64,000 nt of DNA from DATJGF01 sp035495315 (GCA_035495315.1 DATJGF010000237.1:48756-112755); one strand, 5' to 3'; shown: positions 36,281 through 45,672, counted from the first letter of the stretch. Notes: generated from the letters alone by a model not told the origin. Numbers and translations: made by a program.

Positions 36281-37735
36281 CTATGCCGTGTAGCTGCCGG
36301 AAGCGACCTCGCCTCCGTGGCCAGTCCAGTTGGTGTGAAAGAACTGGCCGCGCGGCTGATCAATCCGTTCATAAGTATGAGCGCCAAAAAAGTCACGCTG
36401 GGCTTGCAGCAGATTGGCCGGTAACCGCTCGCTGCGATATCCGTCGTAGAAGGCCAGCGCCGTACTAAACGCAGGCACCGGAATGCCTTTCTTGGCGGCA
36501 GCGGCGACGGTATTGCGCCAGGCGCGATGCGATCCATTGAGGGCCTTGCGAAAGAAGGGATCGAGCATCAGGTTCGACAGTTTTGGCTGCCGCTCGAAAG
36601 CCTCTTTGATTTTGCCCAAAAAGACGCTGCGGATAATACAACCACCCCGCCACATCAGGGCAATCCCGCCGTAGTTTAGGTTCCATTGATACTGTTGGGC
36701 CGCGGCGCGCATCAGCATATAGCCTTGCGCGTAAGAGATCATCTTGGAGGCGTAAAGGCCTTTGCGAATCTCCTCTACGGTCTTGGCCCGGTCCCCTTTG
36801 ATGATTGGATTTGGTCCGCGCAACCTTTTCGCCGCAACGACGCGCTCGTCTTTGAGCGCCGAAAGCATCCTGGCGTAAACGGCCTCAGCGATCAGAGTGA
36901 TTGGGATGCCAAGTTCCTGCGAAGAGATCACGGTCCATTTCCCGGTGCCCTTCTGGCCGGCGGTATCGAGGATTTTGTCGACCAGTGCTTGGCCGTCCTT
37001 GTCTTTAAACGCGAGGATGTCGCGCGTGATTTCAATCAGATAAGAGTTTAGTTCACCTTCCTGCCATTGCGAAAAGACCGAGTGCATTTCCTGCGCGGTC
37101 ATTCCCAGGCCTGTCTTCATCAAATTGTAGGCCTCGCAGATCAGTTGCATGTCGCCATACTCAATCCCGTTGTGGACCATTTTGACAAAATGTCCGGCCC
37201 CGTTCTCGCCCACCCAATCACAGCAGGGTGTCCCGTCTTCGACTTTCGCGGCGATTTTCTGAAAGATCTCCTTCACATGCGGCCAGGCCGCGGGTGAACC
37301 CCCAGGCATAATGCTCGGACCATGCCGCGCGCCTTCTTCGCCACCGGAAACACCGGTGCCGATATACAATAGCCCCTTGGATTCCACGTATTTGGTTCGA
37401 CGAATGGTGTCCTCAAAGAGCGAGTTGCCGCCATCGATAATGATGTCGCCGGCCTCGAGCAGCGGCAGCAGATGGTCGATAAACTCATCGACTGCCTGTC
37501 CCGCCTTTACCATCAGCATCACGCGGCGCGGCTTCTTCAGCCAGCCCACCATCTCCTGAAGCGAGTGCGCTCCCAGCACATGGGTGCCTTTGGCTTCTTT
37601 GTTGAGAAAGTCATCTACCTTGGAAACAGTCCGGTTGAACGCTACGACTGTGAAGCCGTGATCGTTCATGTTCAAAATCAGGTTTTGACCCATGACGGCC
37701 AAGCCGATAAGTGCTATGTCTGCTTTTTGTTCCAT
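36281..37735 (-). CDS. gnd: 6-phosphogluconate dehydrogenase, decarboxylating
   Basis: A 484-residue enzyme matching the classical long form (about 470). It has the NADP-binding GLAVMGQNLILNMNDHGF, VMLMVKAGQAVDEFI, IDGGNS, GTGVSGGEEGARHGPSIMPG with the Gly-rich substrate loop, FVKMVHNGIEYGDMQ, and the C-terminal FHTNWTGHGG. It catalyses oxidative decarboxylation of 6-phosphogluconate to ribulose 5-phosphate in the pentose phosphate pathway (cytoplasm). The conserved active-site K (in GHFVKMVHNGIEYGD) and E are present. It starts at ATG 37735; the next gene upstream on the strand (hypothetical and lpxI) is 73 bp away. Confidence 0.98.
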   Translation of the reverse strand: MEQKADIALIGLAVMGQNLILNMNDHGFTVVAFNRTVSKVDDFLNKEAKGTHVLGAHSLQEMVGWLKKPRRVMLMVKAGQAVDEFIDHLLPLLEAGDIIIDGGNSLFEDTIRRTKYVESKGLLYIGTGVSGGEEGARHGPSIMPGGSPAAWPHVKEIFQKIAAKVEDGTPCCDWVGENGAGHFVKMVHNGIEYGDMQLICEAYNLMKTGLGMTAQEMHSVFSQWQEGELNSYLIEITRDILAFKDKDGQALVDKILDTAGQKGTGKWTVISSQELGIPITLIAEAVYARMLSALKDERVVAAKRLRGPNPIIKGDRAKTVEEIRKGLYASKMISYAQGYMLMRAAAQQYQWNLNYGGIALMWRGGCIIRSVFLGKIKEAFERQPKLSNLMLDPFFRKALNGSHRAWRNTVAAAAKKGIPVPAFSTALAFYDGYRSERLPANLLQAQRDFFGAHTYERIDQPRGQFFHTNWTGHGGEVASGSYTA

Positions 37736-37807
37736 GCAGTCAGTTCCTTAGTTGACGAGCCACATTACAGCAGGCCCACATCTCCGCCAGCAAAATTCAC
37801 GACCCGG

Positions 37808-38308
37808 CTAACCGCCCAGTTGCAGCCGTTTGTCCGTCTCCAGCATCTTTTTCAAATTGGTCCACTCAACTTCGTTCATCTCGTTAAAAGCATGCAAGTA
37901 AACAGCAACAACTTCAGGTGGATATTTTCCCAGCAAAGCATCCACCGCAGCCTGGAGCTTGGCGTCGTCCATGGCCTCCGGCAAATCCTCCACCACCCCG
38001 TCGTTGTTCTTTATGCCGAGTGAATCGAGAAAATCGATGAGCATGCTTTTGTGCTTTTTGAGCAGCCAGGTGCGGATCAGGTTCGCCGTCACCAGTTCGA
38101 GTGCGGGTTTGCTCAACGTAGTCAGCATCGTGCCGTGGCGTTGTTGCCGCGGTTGGCGTTCCAGGAAAACCGGGCGGAGCTTTCGCGCCTCGGCCACCGC
38201 TGCGAGCGTCGTGCGATAGAGCGGTTTATCCGCTTCATACGCGTAAGTGAGGATTTCAAGCGCCAGCGGTGGCGACATGAAGCCCAGGAGTTCATGAGAG
38301 GTGAGCAT
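37808..38308 (-). CDS. Conserved hypothetical protein
   Basis: A 166-residue, mostly helical, soluble protein (MLTSHELLGFMSPPLALEIL, then LAAVAEARKLRPVFLERQPR and KSMLIDFLDSLGIKNNDGVV). No catalytic motif, signal peptide or metal site is evident; LPEAMDDAKLQAAVDALLGK and KYPPEVVAVYLHAFNEM suggest two helical hairpins. Its first 17 bases overlap the end of lpxI, so translation is probably coupled. I do not recognise a characterised family, but the coding signal and overlap are strong. Confidence 0.8.
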   Translation of the reverse strand: MLTSHELLGFMSPPLALEILTYAYEADKPLYRTTLAAVAEARKLRPVFLERQPRQQRHGTMLTTLSKPALELVTANLIRTWLLKKHKSMLIDFLDSLGIKNNDGVVEDLPEAMDDAKLQAAVDALLGKYPPEVVAVYLHAFNEMNEVEWTNLKKMLETDKRLQLGG

Positions 38309-39146
38309 TGCTAATGGTAATTACTGAAATTTTGTTTTTTCGCGCCAGGTCGGCGCATTTTTCCGGTTCCAACAATAGTGATTTGCCGGCTTCAAAAGCC
38401 AGCGCCGAAAGTCGGGCGGACGCGCAAGTTTCCAGGGTTCCAGGACCAATGCAAGGGATATCGAAACGCAAATCGTGTTTCTCTTTGGCAACCTTTATTG
38501 CTACAGCCCCGCCTTCGCGGCCGGCCATTTCGCCGCCCCGCGCCAGGCACTTGTCGGTACCCTCAAAAGCTTCCACGGCCAGCACGGTGCCATCCTTCAC
38601 GACGACAGTCTGGCCGATTTCAAGGCGCGCGACGGCTTTGGCTATTTCGAATCCCCACTCAACATCCGCTCGCAAGGCATCGGACAGATTAGGTCCGAGC
38701 TGAAAACCCGCACCGGGCATTAAGGGTTCCAGCCATGGTGTAGCGGCGATCAATTCGACACCGTCCTTGGCTAATTCATCGGCAATGGCGCCAAAGACCG
38801 TGTGAGCGTTCTTCGCTTTAAGTCGCAGCAACACACCAACCGCGCGCAGGTCTGGCCGGATTTCATACAAATTTCGCGGCGCTATCTGTCCTGCCATAAT
38901 ACAATGTTTGATACCGCGTTTGACGAATGCGGCAATCATTTTTGAAAGCTGGCCCACCCGCAGCCAGACGATCTCATCGACCAGGTCGGCCAGTGCAGGA
39001 TCGGTTTCACCTTCAAAAGCTACCGCCACAATCCGTTTCATTCCCAGGCGGCGTGCTTGCTGCGCAAATACCAGCGGCAACGAGCGATTTCCGGCAATAA
39101 TCCCGATAGTGTCTATCCTTGGATTCATCAGGTGCAAACAATCCAA
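38292..39146 (-). CDS. lpxI: UDP-2,3-diacylglucosamine pyrophosphatase LpxI
   Basis: A 284-residue protein of the LpxI family (DUF1009), which hydrolyses UDP-2,3-diacylglucosamine to lipid X in the lipid A pathway and replaces LpxH in many bacteria. Its marks are IGIIAGNRSLPLVFAQQA at the N-terminus, KHCIMAGQIAPRNL, VFGAIADELAKDGVELI and the C-terminal segment EGTDKCLARGG with RFDIPCIGPGTLE. An acidic residue in the N-terminal or EGTDKC region is expected to bind the metal. It implies an LPS-containing outer membrane. Its 3' end overlaps the following hypothetical gene. Confidence 0.95.
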   Translation of the reverse strand: MDCLHLMNPRIDTIGIIAGNRSLPLVFAQQARRLGMKRIVAVAFEGETDPALADLVDEIVWLRVGQLSKMIAAFVKRGIKHCIMAGQIAPRNLYEIRPDLRAVGVLLRLKAKNAHTVFGAIADELAKDGVELIAATPWLEPLMPGAGFQLGPNLSDALRADVEWGFEIAKAVARLEIGQTVVVKDGTVLAVEAFEGTDKCLARGGEMAGREGGAVAIKVAKEKHDLRFDIPCIGPGTLETCASARLSALAFEAGKSLLLEPEKCADLARKNKISVITISNAHLS

Positions 39147-39379
39147 TACGTTACCCGGGAGAACGGCCGACTAGTGAGGCTAGAGCAGGTGAGCCGTCGC
39201 GTGAGTTTCTCCGCTCTAACGATTGTCTCACTGTTCCACATTTTTGCCCCATATAAAGACAAAAGCGCGATTTTGTAAACCGCATTGCAGTGCCTTCGCG
39301 CGGTGACGCGGTGGTCGCTCTTAGTCCCTGGAGACCAGTCGTTGGCGTATAGAATGCTGTTTCAGGTTTGTTTCTTTTC

Positions 39380-39431
39380 GGACGGAATGGAGTGCTGGCA
39401 GCACAGTTATGCTGCCGACGGTGCTCCGTCC
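39380..39431. repeat. Two-stage hairpin repeat upstream of a histidine kinase
   Basis: Outer stem GGACGGA (39380-39386) with TCCGTCC (39425-39431) and inner stem GGCAGCA (39397-39403) with TGCTGCC (39410-39416), loop CAGTTA. It is 20 bp ahead of the kinase start. It looks like a REP-type element rather than a terminator because no T-run follows. The remaining gap 39147-39379 has nothing recognisable. Confidence 0.6.
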
Positions 39432-39451
39432 GGGTATCCGAAATATAGGAC

Positions 39452-41140
39452 ATGGATAACGCGGTCACATTGAATGAGTTGTCCGGCGTCGGCGGAGACG
39501 ATCGCAGCGCCGCGATCCGCCGCGCCACCGCCCTATCCATCATCATTCTGGCGATAACGGTAGCTTCTTGCGGCGGACTCTACTCCTACGGGAAACACGC
39601 GTTCGATAGTCGCAACAAGACGGAAGGAGAAGCGCGCCGCGACATGCTGCAACGGATGGATCGCATCGCCATCAGCGTGACCGCCATGGCGGCGGTGGGC
39701 GGGGTTGGCTGCCTGGTGCCGCTCGTCACGGCCGCCGCTTTGTGGCGTCGACGTTCGGTCTCAGAGTTGCAGGAAAAGGCAGAAGAATGGAAAACCGCTG
39801 CGGCCGCGCTTCAGGGCCAACTTGCCGATTTGCGGCGAATGAAGGACGGGCTGCTGGTTCGTCAGGCCGATCTGGAAGCTCAAATCACCCAACTGACAAC
39901 CACCAATGCCCGTCTGCAAGAGGACCTCGACAAACGCAACCGAGCCGAGCGCGCGCTCACTCAACGGCGGCAGGAACTCGAAAGCTCCAAGAGCGTTTTG
40001 GAACTGCACGTGCAAGCCCGTTCCAAAGAACTGGAAAATCTGCAACGCCGTTACGAAATGATTTTGAATTCGGCGGGTGAAGGCATCTGCGGGTTGGACA
40101 TTGAAGGAAAGGCTACCTTCGTCAACCCGACCGTGGCCAAGCTCACCCGGCGTCCGATTGCCGAACTGATTGGCAAAACCGAGCAGGAGATTTTTCATCC
40201 CAAAGGCGCGGCGACTAACATGAACGGCGGCTCCACGGTACCGGTCACGAATCCTGGCGAACAGGTCTTTTATCGCGAGGATGGCAGTTCGTTCCCTGTC
40301 GAATTCGTCAAGACGCCTCTCAACGAAAACGGCCGGGTGGTCGGCTCGGTGCTGATGTTCAAGGACATTACCGAACGCAAACGCGTTGAAGAAACTCTCG
40401 CGCAAAAGGCTGCCGAACTCACCCGTTCAAACGCCGAACTCGAACAATTCGCGTTTGTTGCCTCCCACGACCTGCAGGAGCCGCTACGGAAAATCCAGGC
40501 GTTTGGCGATCGATTGAAGGTCAAGGTCGACGGCGCCCAATCCCCGGAAGTAAAAGATTACCTCGACCGCATGCAAAGCGCGGCGGCGAGGATGCGAACC
40601 CTGATTAATGATCTGCTGGCTTTTTCTCGCGTCATCCGCAGTTCCGAGCCATTTGTCGAGGTTGACCTGGGCGTGATCACACGCGAGGTGCTGAGCGACC
40701 TGGAAGTGCGCATCGAAAAAACCGGCGCTAAAATTGACGTGGGCGTGTTGCCGGTAGTTGATGCCGATCCGATGCAAATGCGCCAATTGCTGCTTAACCT
40801 CATCAGTAACGCGTTGAAATTTCAACCGCCGGGCGGCACGCCGGTTATCAAGATTAGCGCCCGGAGTTTGAGCGCCGCGTCCGGCGAACAACTCTGCGAA
40901 TTAAGCGTTCAGGATAACGGCATTGGATTTGATGAAAAGTACCTCGACAAGATCTTTGCCGTGTTTCAACGGTTGCATGGACGCACTGAATACGAAGGTA
41001 CGGGTGTCGGTCTGGCTGTTTGTCGCCGCATCGTCGACCGCCATCACGGCAGCATCATTGCCCGCAGCCAGCCTGGCCAAGGAGCAACTTTCCTGGTGAC
41101 CCTCCCCGTGCGCCAGCCCAAACCAGAAACCGCCTCATGA
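39452..41140 (+). CDS. PAS-containing membrane sensor histidine kinase
   Basis: A 562-residue kinase. Two transmembrane helices (about 27-48 and 74-95) are followed by a long coiled coil (about 102-200), a PAS domain with PAC (about 200-315, from MILNSAGEGICGLDIEGKAT), HisKA with phospho-acceptor H339 in ASHDLQEPLRKI, and HATPase_c (N-box LISNALKF about 451, G1 DNGIGFD about 488, G2 GTGVGLAV). The short loop between the helices suggests intramembrane or cytoplasmic sensing via PAS. The stop overlaps the next gene by four bases (ATGA), so kinase and response regulator are coupled. The DHp domain matches the kinase at 16336. Confidence 0.93.
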   Translation: MDNAVTLNELSGVGGDDRSAAIRRATALSIIILAITVASCGGLYSYGKHAFDSRNKTEGEARRDMLQRMDRIAISVTAMAAVGGVGCLVPLVTAAALWRRRSVSELQEKAEEWKTAAAALQGQLADLRRMKDGLLVRQADLEAQITQLTTTNARLQEDLDKRNRAERALTQRRQELESSKSVLELHVQARSKELENLQRRYEMILNSAGEGICGLDIEGKATFVNPTVAKLTRRPIAELIGKTEQEIFHPKGAATNMNGGSTVPVTNPGEQVFYREDGSSFPVEFVKTPLNENGRVVGSVLMFKDITERKRVEETLAQKAAELTRSNAELEQFAFVASHDLQEPLRKIQAFGDRLKVKVDGAQSPEVKDYLDRMQSAAARMRTLINDLLAFSRVIRSSEPFVEVDLGVITREVLSDLEVRIEKTGAKIDVGVLPVVDADPMQMRQLLLNLISNALKFQPPGGTPVIKISARSLSAASGEQLCELSVQDNGIGFDEKYLDKIFAVFQRLHGRTEYEGTGVGLAVCRRIVDRHHGSIIARSQPGQGATFLVTLPVRQPKPETAS

Positions 41141-41589
41141 GCCAGTTGCTGCGCAATAATGTCATCCTGATGGCCGACGACGATGACGATGATCGGCTGC
41201 TGGCGCGGGACGCGCTCGCCGAGTCCCAACTCGACGGCAGTTTGCATTTCGTGGAGAACGGTGAGGACTTGTTGGACTACCTCTGGCGCCGAGGCAAGTA
41301 TGAAGCGCCAGGCGAAGCGCCACGGCCGGGACTTATTCTGCTGGACCTAAATATGCCCCGCAAAGACGGCCGCGAAGCCCTGCGCGAAATAAAATCCGAC
41401 CCGGAGTTGCGTCGCATCCCGGTGGTCGTGCTCACCACTTCGAAAGCCGACACCGATATCGGGGCGATCTATGAGCTAGGGGCCAATTCATTCATCTCCA
41501 AACCGTTTCAATTCGAGGCTCTCGTCAATGTCATGAAAGTGCTCGGCCAATACTGGTTCAAAACTGTGGAATTGCCACTGCCCAAATAG
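41137..41589 (+). CDS. Single-domain response regulator, Rcp1-like
   Basis: A 150-residue stand-alone receiver domain. The acidic pocket MADDDDDDRLL, phospho-acceptor D70 in GLILLDLNMP, the switch Thr in VVVLTTSK and the Lys of FISKPF are all present. The insert between beta-2 and alpha-2 (DYLWRRGKYEAPGEAPRP) is typical of cyanobacterial Rcp1-type regulators that partner with phytochrome-like kinases. The start ATG at 41137 overlaps the kinase stop; an in-frame extension upstream is not plausible. It has no output domain, so it is probably a phosphate shuttle to the hybrid kinase nearby. Confidence 0.93.
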   Translation: MSQLLRNNVILMADDDDDDRLLARDALAESQLDGSLHFVENGEDLLDYLWRRGKYEAPGEAPRPGLILLDLNMPRKDGREALREIKSDPELRRIPVVVLTTSKADTDIGAIYELGANSFISKPFQFEALVNVMKVLGQYWFKTVELPLPK

Positions 41590-41597
41590 CCTGAACC

Positions 41598-44372
41598 ATG
41601 CACCACTCTGCCACTCTCACCCGAGTCCTGCTTGTTGAAGACGACGAAGACGATTACATCCTGACGCGCGAATTACTATCCGAGGTCCAGGGCCAACGCT
41701 TCGCTTTGGATTGGGCCAAGAATTTTCAGGAAGGCTTGAAGCAAATGTGCTTAAACCAGCATGACATCGTTCTTCTGGACTATCGGCTCGGCGCGCATAA
41801 TGGCGTCGAATTATTGTCGACTGCCGTCGAACGAGGATGCCAGGCTCCGATTATCCTCCTGACCGGCTCAGGCCAGCACCAAGTGGACCTGGAAGCTATG
41901 CAGGCCGGCGCTTCCGATTATTTGGTCAAAACCCAACTCCAGCCGCATTCCCTTGAGCGGAGTATCCGATATGCCATCCAGCGCAAGCGCGCAGCCGCGC
42001 TCGCCGCGTTCGAACAGGCCCGGCTCGCCGCTTTCGGTGCCCAGGTCGGCTTGATTCTCACCCGGCGCGATTCTCTCGACGCCATCTTGCAAGGCTGTGC
42101 CCAGGCCATGGCCCAGTACTTGAATGCATCGCTGGCCCAGATCTTCACCTTCGATAGCCGTAAACGCGTGTTTGAACCACGCTCCGCCGCTGGGATCAGT
42201 TGGGATAAAAAGCCCGCCGCGCCCGGACTGCCCAAGGTCAAGCTGGAGATCACGCCTTTAAGCGAGGGGCAACCAGTCCTCATCAAGCAAGTAGCCAATG
42301 ACGACCGCGTGTTCGACCAGAATTGGGTCAGGCGCGAAGGGGTTGTCTCCTATGCGGCCTATCCTTTAATGCTGGAAGACAAGCTGGTAGGGCTGATGTC
42401 GATCTTCACCTCCCAGCCGTTGAGCGAACAAATTCACCAGGAAATGAGTTCGGTGGCCAACGGCATCAGCCTGTGCATCGAGCGCAAGCGCTCCGAGGAA
42501 GCGTTGGATGCCAGTGAAGTGCGCTACCGCTCTGTCGTCGAGAACATCAAGGAAGTCATTTTCCAAATGGACGAGTTTGGGCACTGGACCTTCCTCAATC
42601 CTGCCTGGACCGCCGTCACCGGATTCGAGGTGAAGCCGACCCTGGGCACTTTTTTCGTCGAATACCTCCATGAGGAGGATCGGGAACATAACCGCCATAT
42701 TTTCCTCCGGCTTATCCAACGCTCCCTGGACTATTGCCGATACGAAACACGGTTTCTGACCAAGAACGGCAAAATTCGGTGGGTCGAGATCTATGCGCAG
42801 CTCACCCATAACGCCGACGGCTCAACCATGGGCGTCTCGGGCAGCTTGACCGATATTACCGAACGTAAAATGGCGGAGAGCGCGATCCAAAAACTGGCGG
42901 CGTTCCCCCGGGTCAATCCCAACCCGGTGCTCGAATTCGCGAGCGATGGGACGCTCACGTATGCCAACGACGCCGCTCGAGAGATGGCGCAATCTCTTGG
43001 CAAAGAAGATTTGCTGCAGGTACTCCCGCCCAACGCTGGCGCGATCGCGCGTGAGTGCCTGGTTACCGGCTTGAAACAATTGCGCAAGGAAGTCGTTTTG
43101 GACGGCCGAACGATCACCTGGTCGTTCTTCCCGGTGGTCGCCAGTCACGTCGTCCATTGTTATGGCGCCGACGTAACAGACGTGCTGAACCTGGAGGCGC
43201 AATTCCGGCATGCCCAGAAGCTGGAGTCGGTCGGCCAATTGGCCGCGGGGGTGGCTCACGACTTTAACAACATCTTAACGGTGATTCAGGGCTATTCCGA
43301 ATGCCTGCTCGCGCGCAATCAAAGCGATAAAACCAGCCTTACCGGCTTGAAGCAGATCTCCGATGCCGCCAAACGCGCCGCGGCTCTCACGCGCCAGTTG
43401 CTCATGTTCAGCCGCAAGCAGGTCATCCAGCCAAAAATCCTGGATCTCAATGCCGTCCTGCAAAACCTTGCCAACATGCTCCTGCGTTTGCTGGGAGAAG
43501 ACATTGCCTTTGAGGCTGATTACGTTCCCAGCCTGCCGCGCATCCAAGCCGACACCGGGATGCTGGAGCAGGTGGTGATGAATCTGGCTGTCAACTCGCG
43601 TGATGCTATGCCACAGGGCGGCAAACTCTTCATCAGCACGACCAGCGTGACGATCGACCACATCTACGCCCAGCAGCACCCAGACTCGCGGCCCGGCGAT
43701 TTCGTCTGCCTCACTGTCCGTGACACGGGCTGCGGCATGGACCGCAAAACACTCGATCGAATTTTCGAGCCGTTCTTTTCAACCAAGGAAGTTGGGAAAG
43801 GCACCGGTCTTGGACTTGCCACCGTCTACGGTATTGTCAAGCAGCATGAAGGCTGGGTCGAGGTGTCCAGCGAGGTAGGCGTCGGAACGACGTTTAAAAT
43901 CTTTTTTCCCGCCGTGGAATGTCTCAAAGAAACCAGTGGAGAGGCCCCGGTTTCACAAGAACAAGTTCGCGGCGGCAGGGAAACTATCCTGGTGGTCGAG
44001 GACGAACCAGTCCTGCGAGAACTCATCCGCGAGGTGCTCCAACAATACGATTACCAGGTCATCGAGGCTCGTTCAGGCATTGACGCCCTGCGAGTGTGGG
44101 ATGAGTTCGACGGTCGCATTGACTTACTGCTCACGGATATGGTTATGCCTGAAGGGATGAACGGCCGCGAGTTAGCCGCCCAGCTCAAAAAACGAAAACC
44201 TGAGCTCAAAGTGATTTACAGCAGCGGTTACAGCCCGGAATCCACCGGCAAAGATTTCGGTCATAACGACACCGTCTTTCTTTCCAAGCCGTATCTGCCT
44301 CCCCAGCTGGCGCGAACCGTCCGGCAATGCCTCGACGACCATCGCCAGCGCCCAGCCCGGGTGCCTGCTTAG
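41598..44372 (+). CDS. Hybrid sensor kinase: REC-GAF-PAS-PAS-HisKA-HATPase-REC
   Basis: A 924-residue soluble hybrid kinase. The N-terminal REC (phospho-acceptor D61 in HDIVLLDYRLG) is followed by a GAF-like domain (about 150-295), a PAS (about 305-420, VVENIKEVIFQMDEFGHW), a second PAS-like domain (about 425-535), HisKA with H554 in GVAHDFNN, HATPase (DTGCGMD, GTGLGLAT) and a C-terminal REC with D847 in LLLTDMVMPEG. It starts 9 bp after the Rcp1-like regulator, so the three genes form an operon and a probable phosphorelay. There is no membrane segment. The signal sensed by GAF/PAS is unknown. Confidence 0.93.
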   Translation: MHHSATLTRVLLVEDDEDDYILTRELLSEVQGQRFALDWAKNFQEGLKQMCLNQHDIVLLDYRLGAHNGVELLSTAVERGCQAPIILLTGSGQHQVDLEAMQAGASDYLVKTQLQPHSLERSIRYAIQRKRAAALAAFEQARLAAFGAQVGLILTRRDSLDAILQGCAQAMAQYLNASLAQIFTFDSRKRVFEPRSAAGISWDKKPAAPGLPKVKLEITPLSEGQPVLIKQVANDDRVFDQNWVRREGVVSYAAYPLMLEDKLVGLMSIFTSQPLSEQIHQEMSSVANGISLCIERKRSEEALDASEVRYRSVVENIKEVIFQMDEFGHWTFLNPAWTAVTGFEVKPTLGTFFVEYLHEEDREHNRHIFLRLIQRSLDYCRYETRFLTKNGKIRWVEIYAQLTHNADGSTMGVSGSLTDITERKMAESAIQKLAAFPRVNPNPVLEFASDGTLTYANDAAREMAQSLGKEDLLQVLPPNAGAIARECLVTGLKQLRKEVVLDGRTITWSFFPVVASHVVHCYGADVTDVLNLEAQFRHAQKLESVGQLAAGVAHDFNNILTVIQGYSECLLARNQSDKTSLTGLKQISDAAKRAAALTRQLLMFSRKQVIQPKILDLNAVLQNLANMLLRLLGEDIAFEADYVPSLPRIQADTGMLEQVVMNLAVNSRDAMPQGGKLFISTTSVTIDHIYAQQHPDSRPGDFVCLTVRDTGCGMDRKTLDRIFEPFFSTKEVGKGTGLGLATVYGIVKQHEGWVEVSSEVGVGTTFKIFFPAVECLKETSGEAPVSQEQVRGGRETILVVEDEPVLRELIREVLQQYDYQVIEARSGIDALRVWDEFDGRIDLLLTDMVMPEGMNGRELAAQLKKRKPELKVIYSSGYSPESTGKDFGHNDTVFLSKPYLPPQLARTVRQCLDDHRQRPARVPA

Positions 44373-44830
44373 TCCGCAGGCTGTCCCGCCTTTTCTGCAG
44401 CATTGGTTTGGCGGTCAGCGCGGCGGCGCAATCGCTCGAACTGTTCCTGCAGCCGATCCAGTTCTTGATCACTAAGACTCTCGAGGCTCACCAGGCTGGT
44501 GCGTGCCCCCGCAACTCCACGCAATAGCTCGTCCAATTTCAAATGGACCGCCTTGGTATCTCGGTTCTGCGTGTTCTGAATGAGAAACACCATCAGAAAA
44601 GTAATGATTGTAGTTGCGGTGTTGATCACGAGCTGCCAGGTGTCCGAAAAATGAAATAGGGGACCGACGGCGGCCCAAGTAACAATGCAAAGTAGCGCGA
44701 TCAAAAATGCGGCTGGAGTGCCGACCGCGAGGGACAACCAATGGGAACATCTCCGAAATCCAGAGTGTAACGTGGAGCAGGTGGCTTCCTGCGAGGCCCT
44801 TTCGTGTAAGCGTGAAAATTTCTCTCTCAT
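44369..44830 (-). CDS. Low-affinity iron permease family (Fet4-like) small membrane protein
   Basis: About 153 residues from the Met at 44830; the frame extends farther upstream but that part is not credible. Two hydrophobic helices (HWLSLAVGTPAAFLIALLCI and the segment beginning WQLVINTATTIITFLM) and FLIQNTQNRDTKAVHLKLDE are typical of the PF04120 family, named after yeast Fet4 although bacterial members are much shorter and uncharacterised. The C-terminus is a coiled-coil-like charged helix. It converges with the hybrid kinase, overlapping by four bases. Iron transport is a family name only; function is uncertain. Confidence 0.78.
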   Translation of the reverse strand: MREKFSRLHERASQEATCSTLHSGFRRCSHWLSLAVGTPAAFLIALLCIVTWAAVGPLFHFSDTWQLVINTATTIITFLMVFLIQNTQNRDTKAVHLKLDELLRGVAGARTSLVSLESLSDQELDRLQEQFERLRRRADRQTNAAEKAGQPAD

Positions 44831-45009
44831 GCCCCACTTTAGCGCAGGAATGAAGGCGTGTTTACGGGGTAAAGTGGAGGGGTGTGGAATAGTCGAACGA
44901 TGAGCAGTTGACAATTGGGACTCTGAAACGGCCACGCCCACGTTCAGAATTTAATGTGCAACTGTTCCATCTTCAGCATTTTACGAGTTTTTTTGACGTG
45001 ATGACTAGA

Positions 45010-45672
45010 TTAATGACGGCGGCTAGAGCTAAAACTTTGCCCGACTAAAAGGCCGATCGCAATGCCGCACAGAGCTGCGGAAGCAACCCCTATCCAGGCA
45101 TTGTCATGGACCCAATTATCGGCCGCTTGGGCGTACGCACGTGCGGCGGAAATGGCGCGGCGGGCGCGAGGCGAGTCTATCTCCTGCCCCGCCTCCAGAA
45201 GCTCCTTAAGCCGTCGAAGGTCGTCCTCAATTTCCAAATCGGCATCCGCTCCCAATACGCTGCCGGAAAGCTCGCCTGCTTTCGCCGGCGCCAATAGGTA
45301 CTTGAATTCAAGGCGCACCATTGTGGCCGGTCTATCGGGCAGGCTAGTGAACCAAACCGACCCCGCGTTGTCGATGTCCGCCCCTGGAGCCGAACGCCAG
45401 GAGATCATTTCGTTCGCGCGCTGCTCAATGATTTCCGCATCCCATTCCAAACTTTTTTGGTGAGCCGCCTTTACCCTCCAGTGTGAATGCAGGTTGTCCT
45501 TTTCGGCAACCGATTCCAAATGCTTCATGAACCGCGGAAGGTTCTCAAGACGACGCCAGAAGGAGTATACCTCTGTTACCGGCCGTTCGATGGTGATGGA
45601 TTTATCGACTCGAACGCCTTCATCGCTGGGAACGCTGATGTGCTTGGAGTATTGCTGAGTTTCATTATCCAT
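45010..45672 (-). CDS. SRPBCC (START-like) domain fused to a YqjD/ElaB-like membrane anchor
   Basis: About 220 residues from the ATG at 45672 (MDNETQQYSK). Residues about 20-150 form an SRPBCC/cyclase-dehydrase domain (VDKSITIERPVTEVYSFWRR, LPRFMKHLESV, DAEIIEQRANEMISWRS), the COG5637 type often found in stress-related proteins. The C-terminus (ARAYAQAADNWVHDNAWIGV then a glycine-rich helix and SSSRRH) resembles the ribosome- and membrane-associated E. coli proteins YqjD and ElaB. The fusion suggests a membrane-tethered lipid- or ligand-binding protein. The frame before 45672 is not needed. Function not established; the family assignments are by motif. Confidence 0.78.
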   Translation of the reverse strand: MDNETQQYSKHISVPSDEGVRVDKSITIERPVTEVYSFWRRLENLPRFMKHLESVAEKDNLHSHWRVKAAHQKSLEWDAEIIEQRANEMISWRSAPGADIDNAGSVWFTSLPDRPATMVRLEFKYLLAPAKAGELSGSVLGADADLEIEDDLRRLKELLEAGQEIDSPRARRAISAARAYAQAADNWVHDNAWIGVASAALCGIAIGLLVGQSFSSSRRH

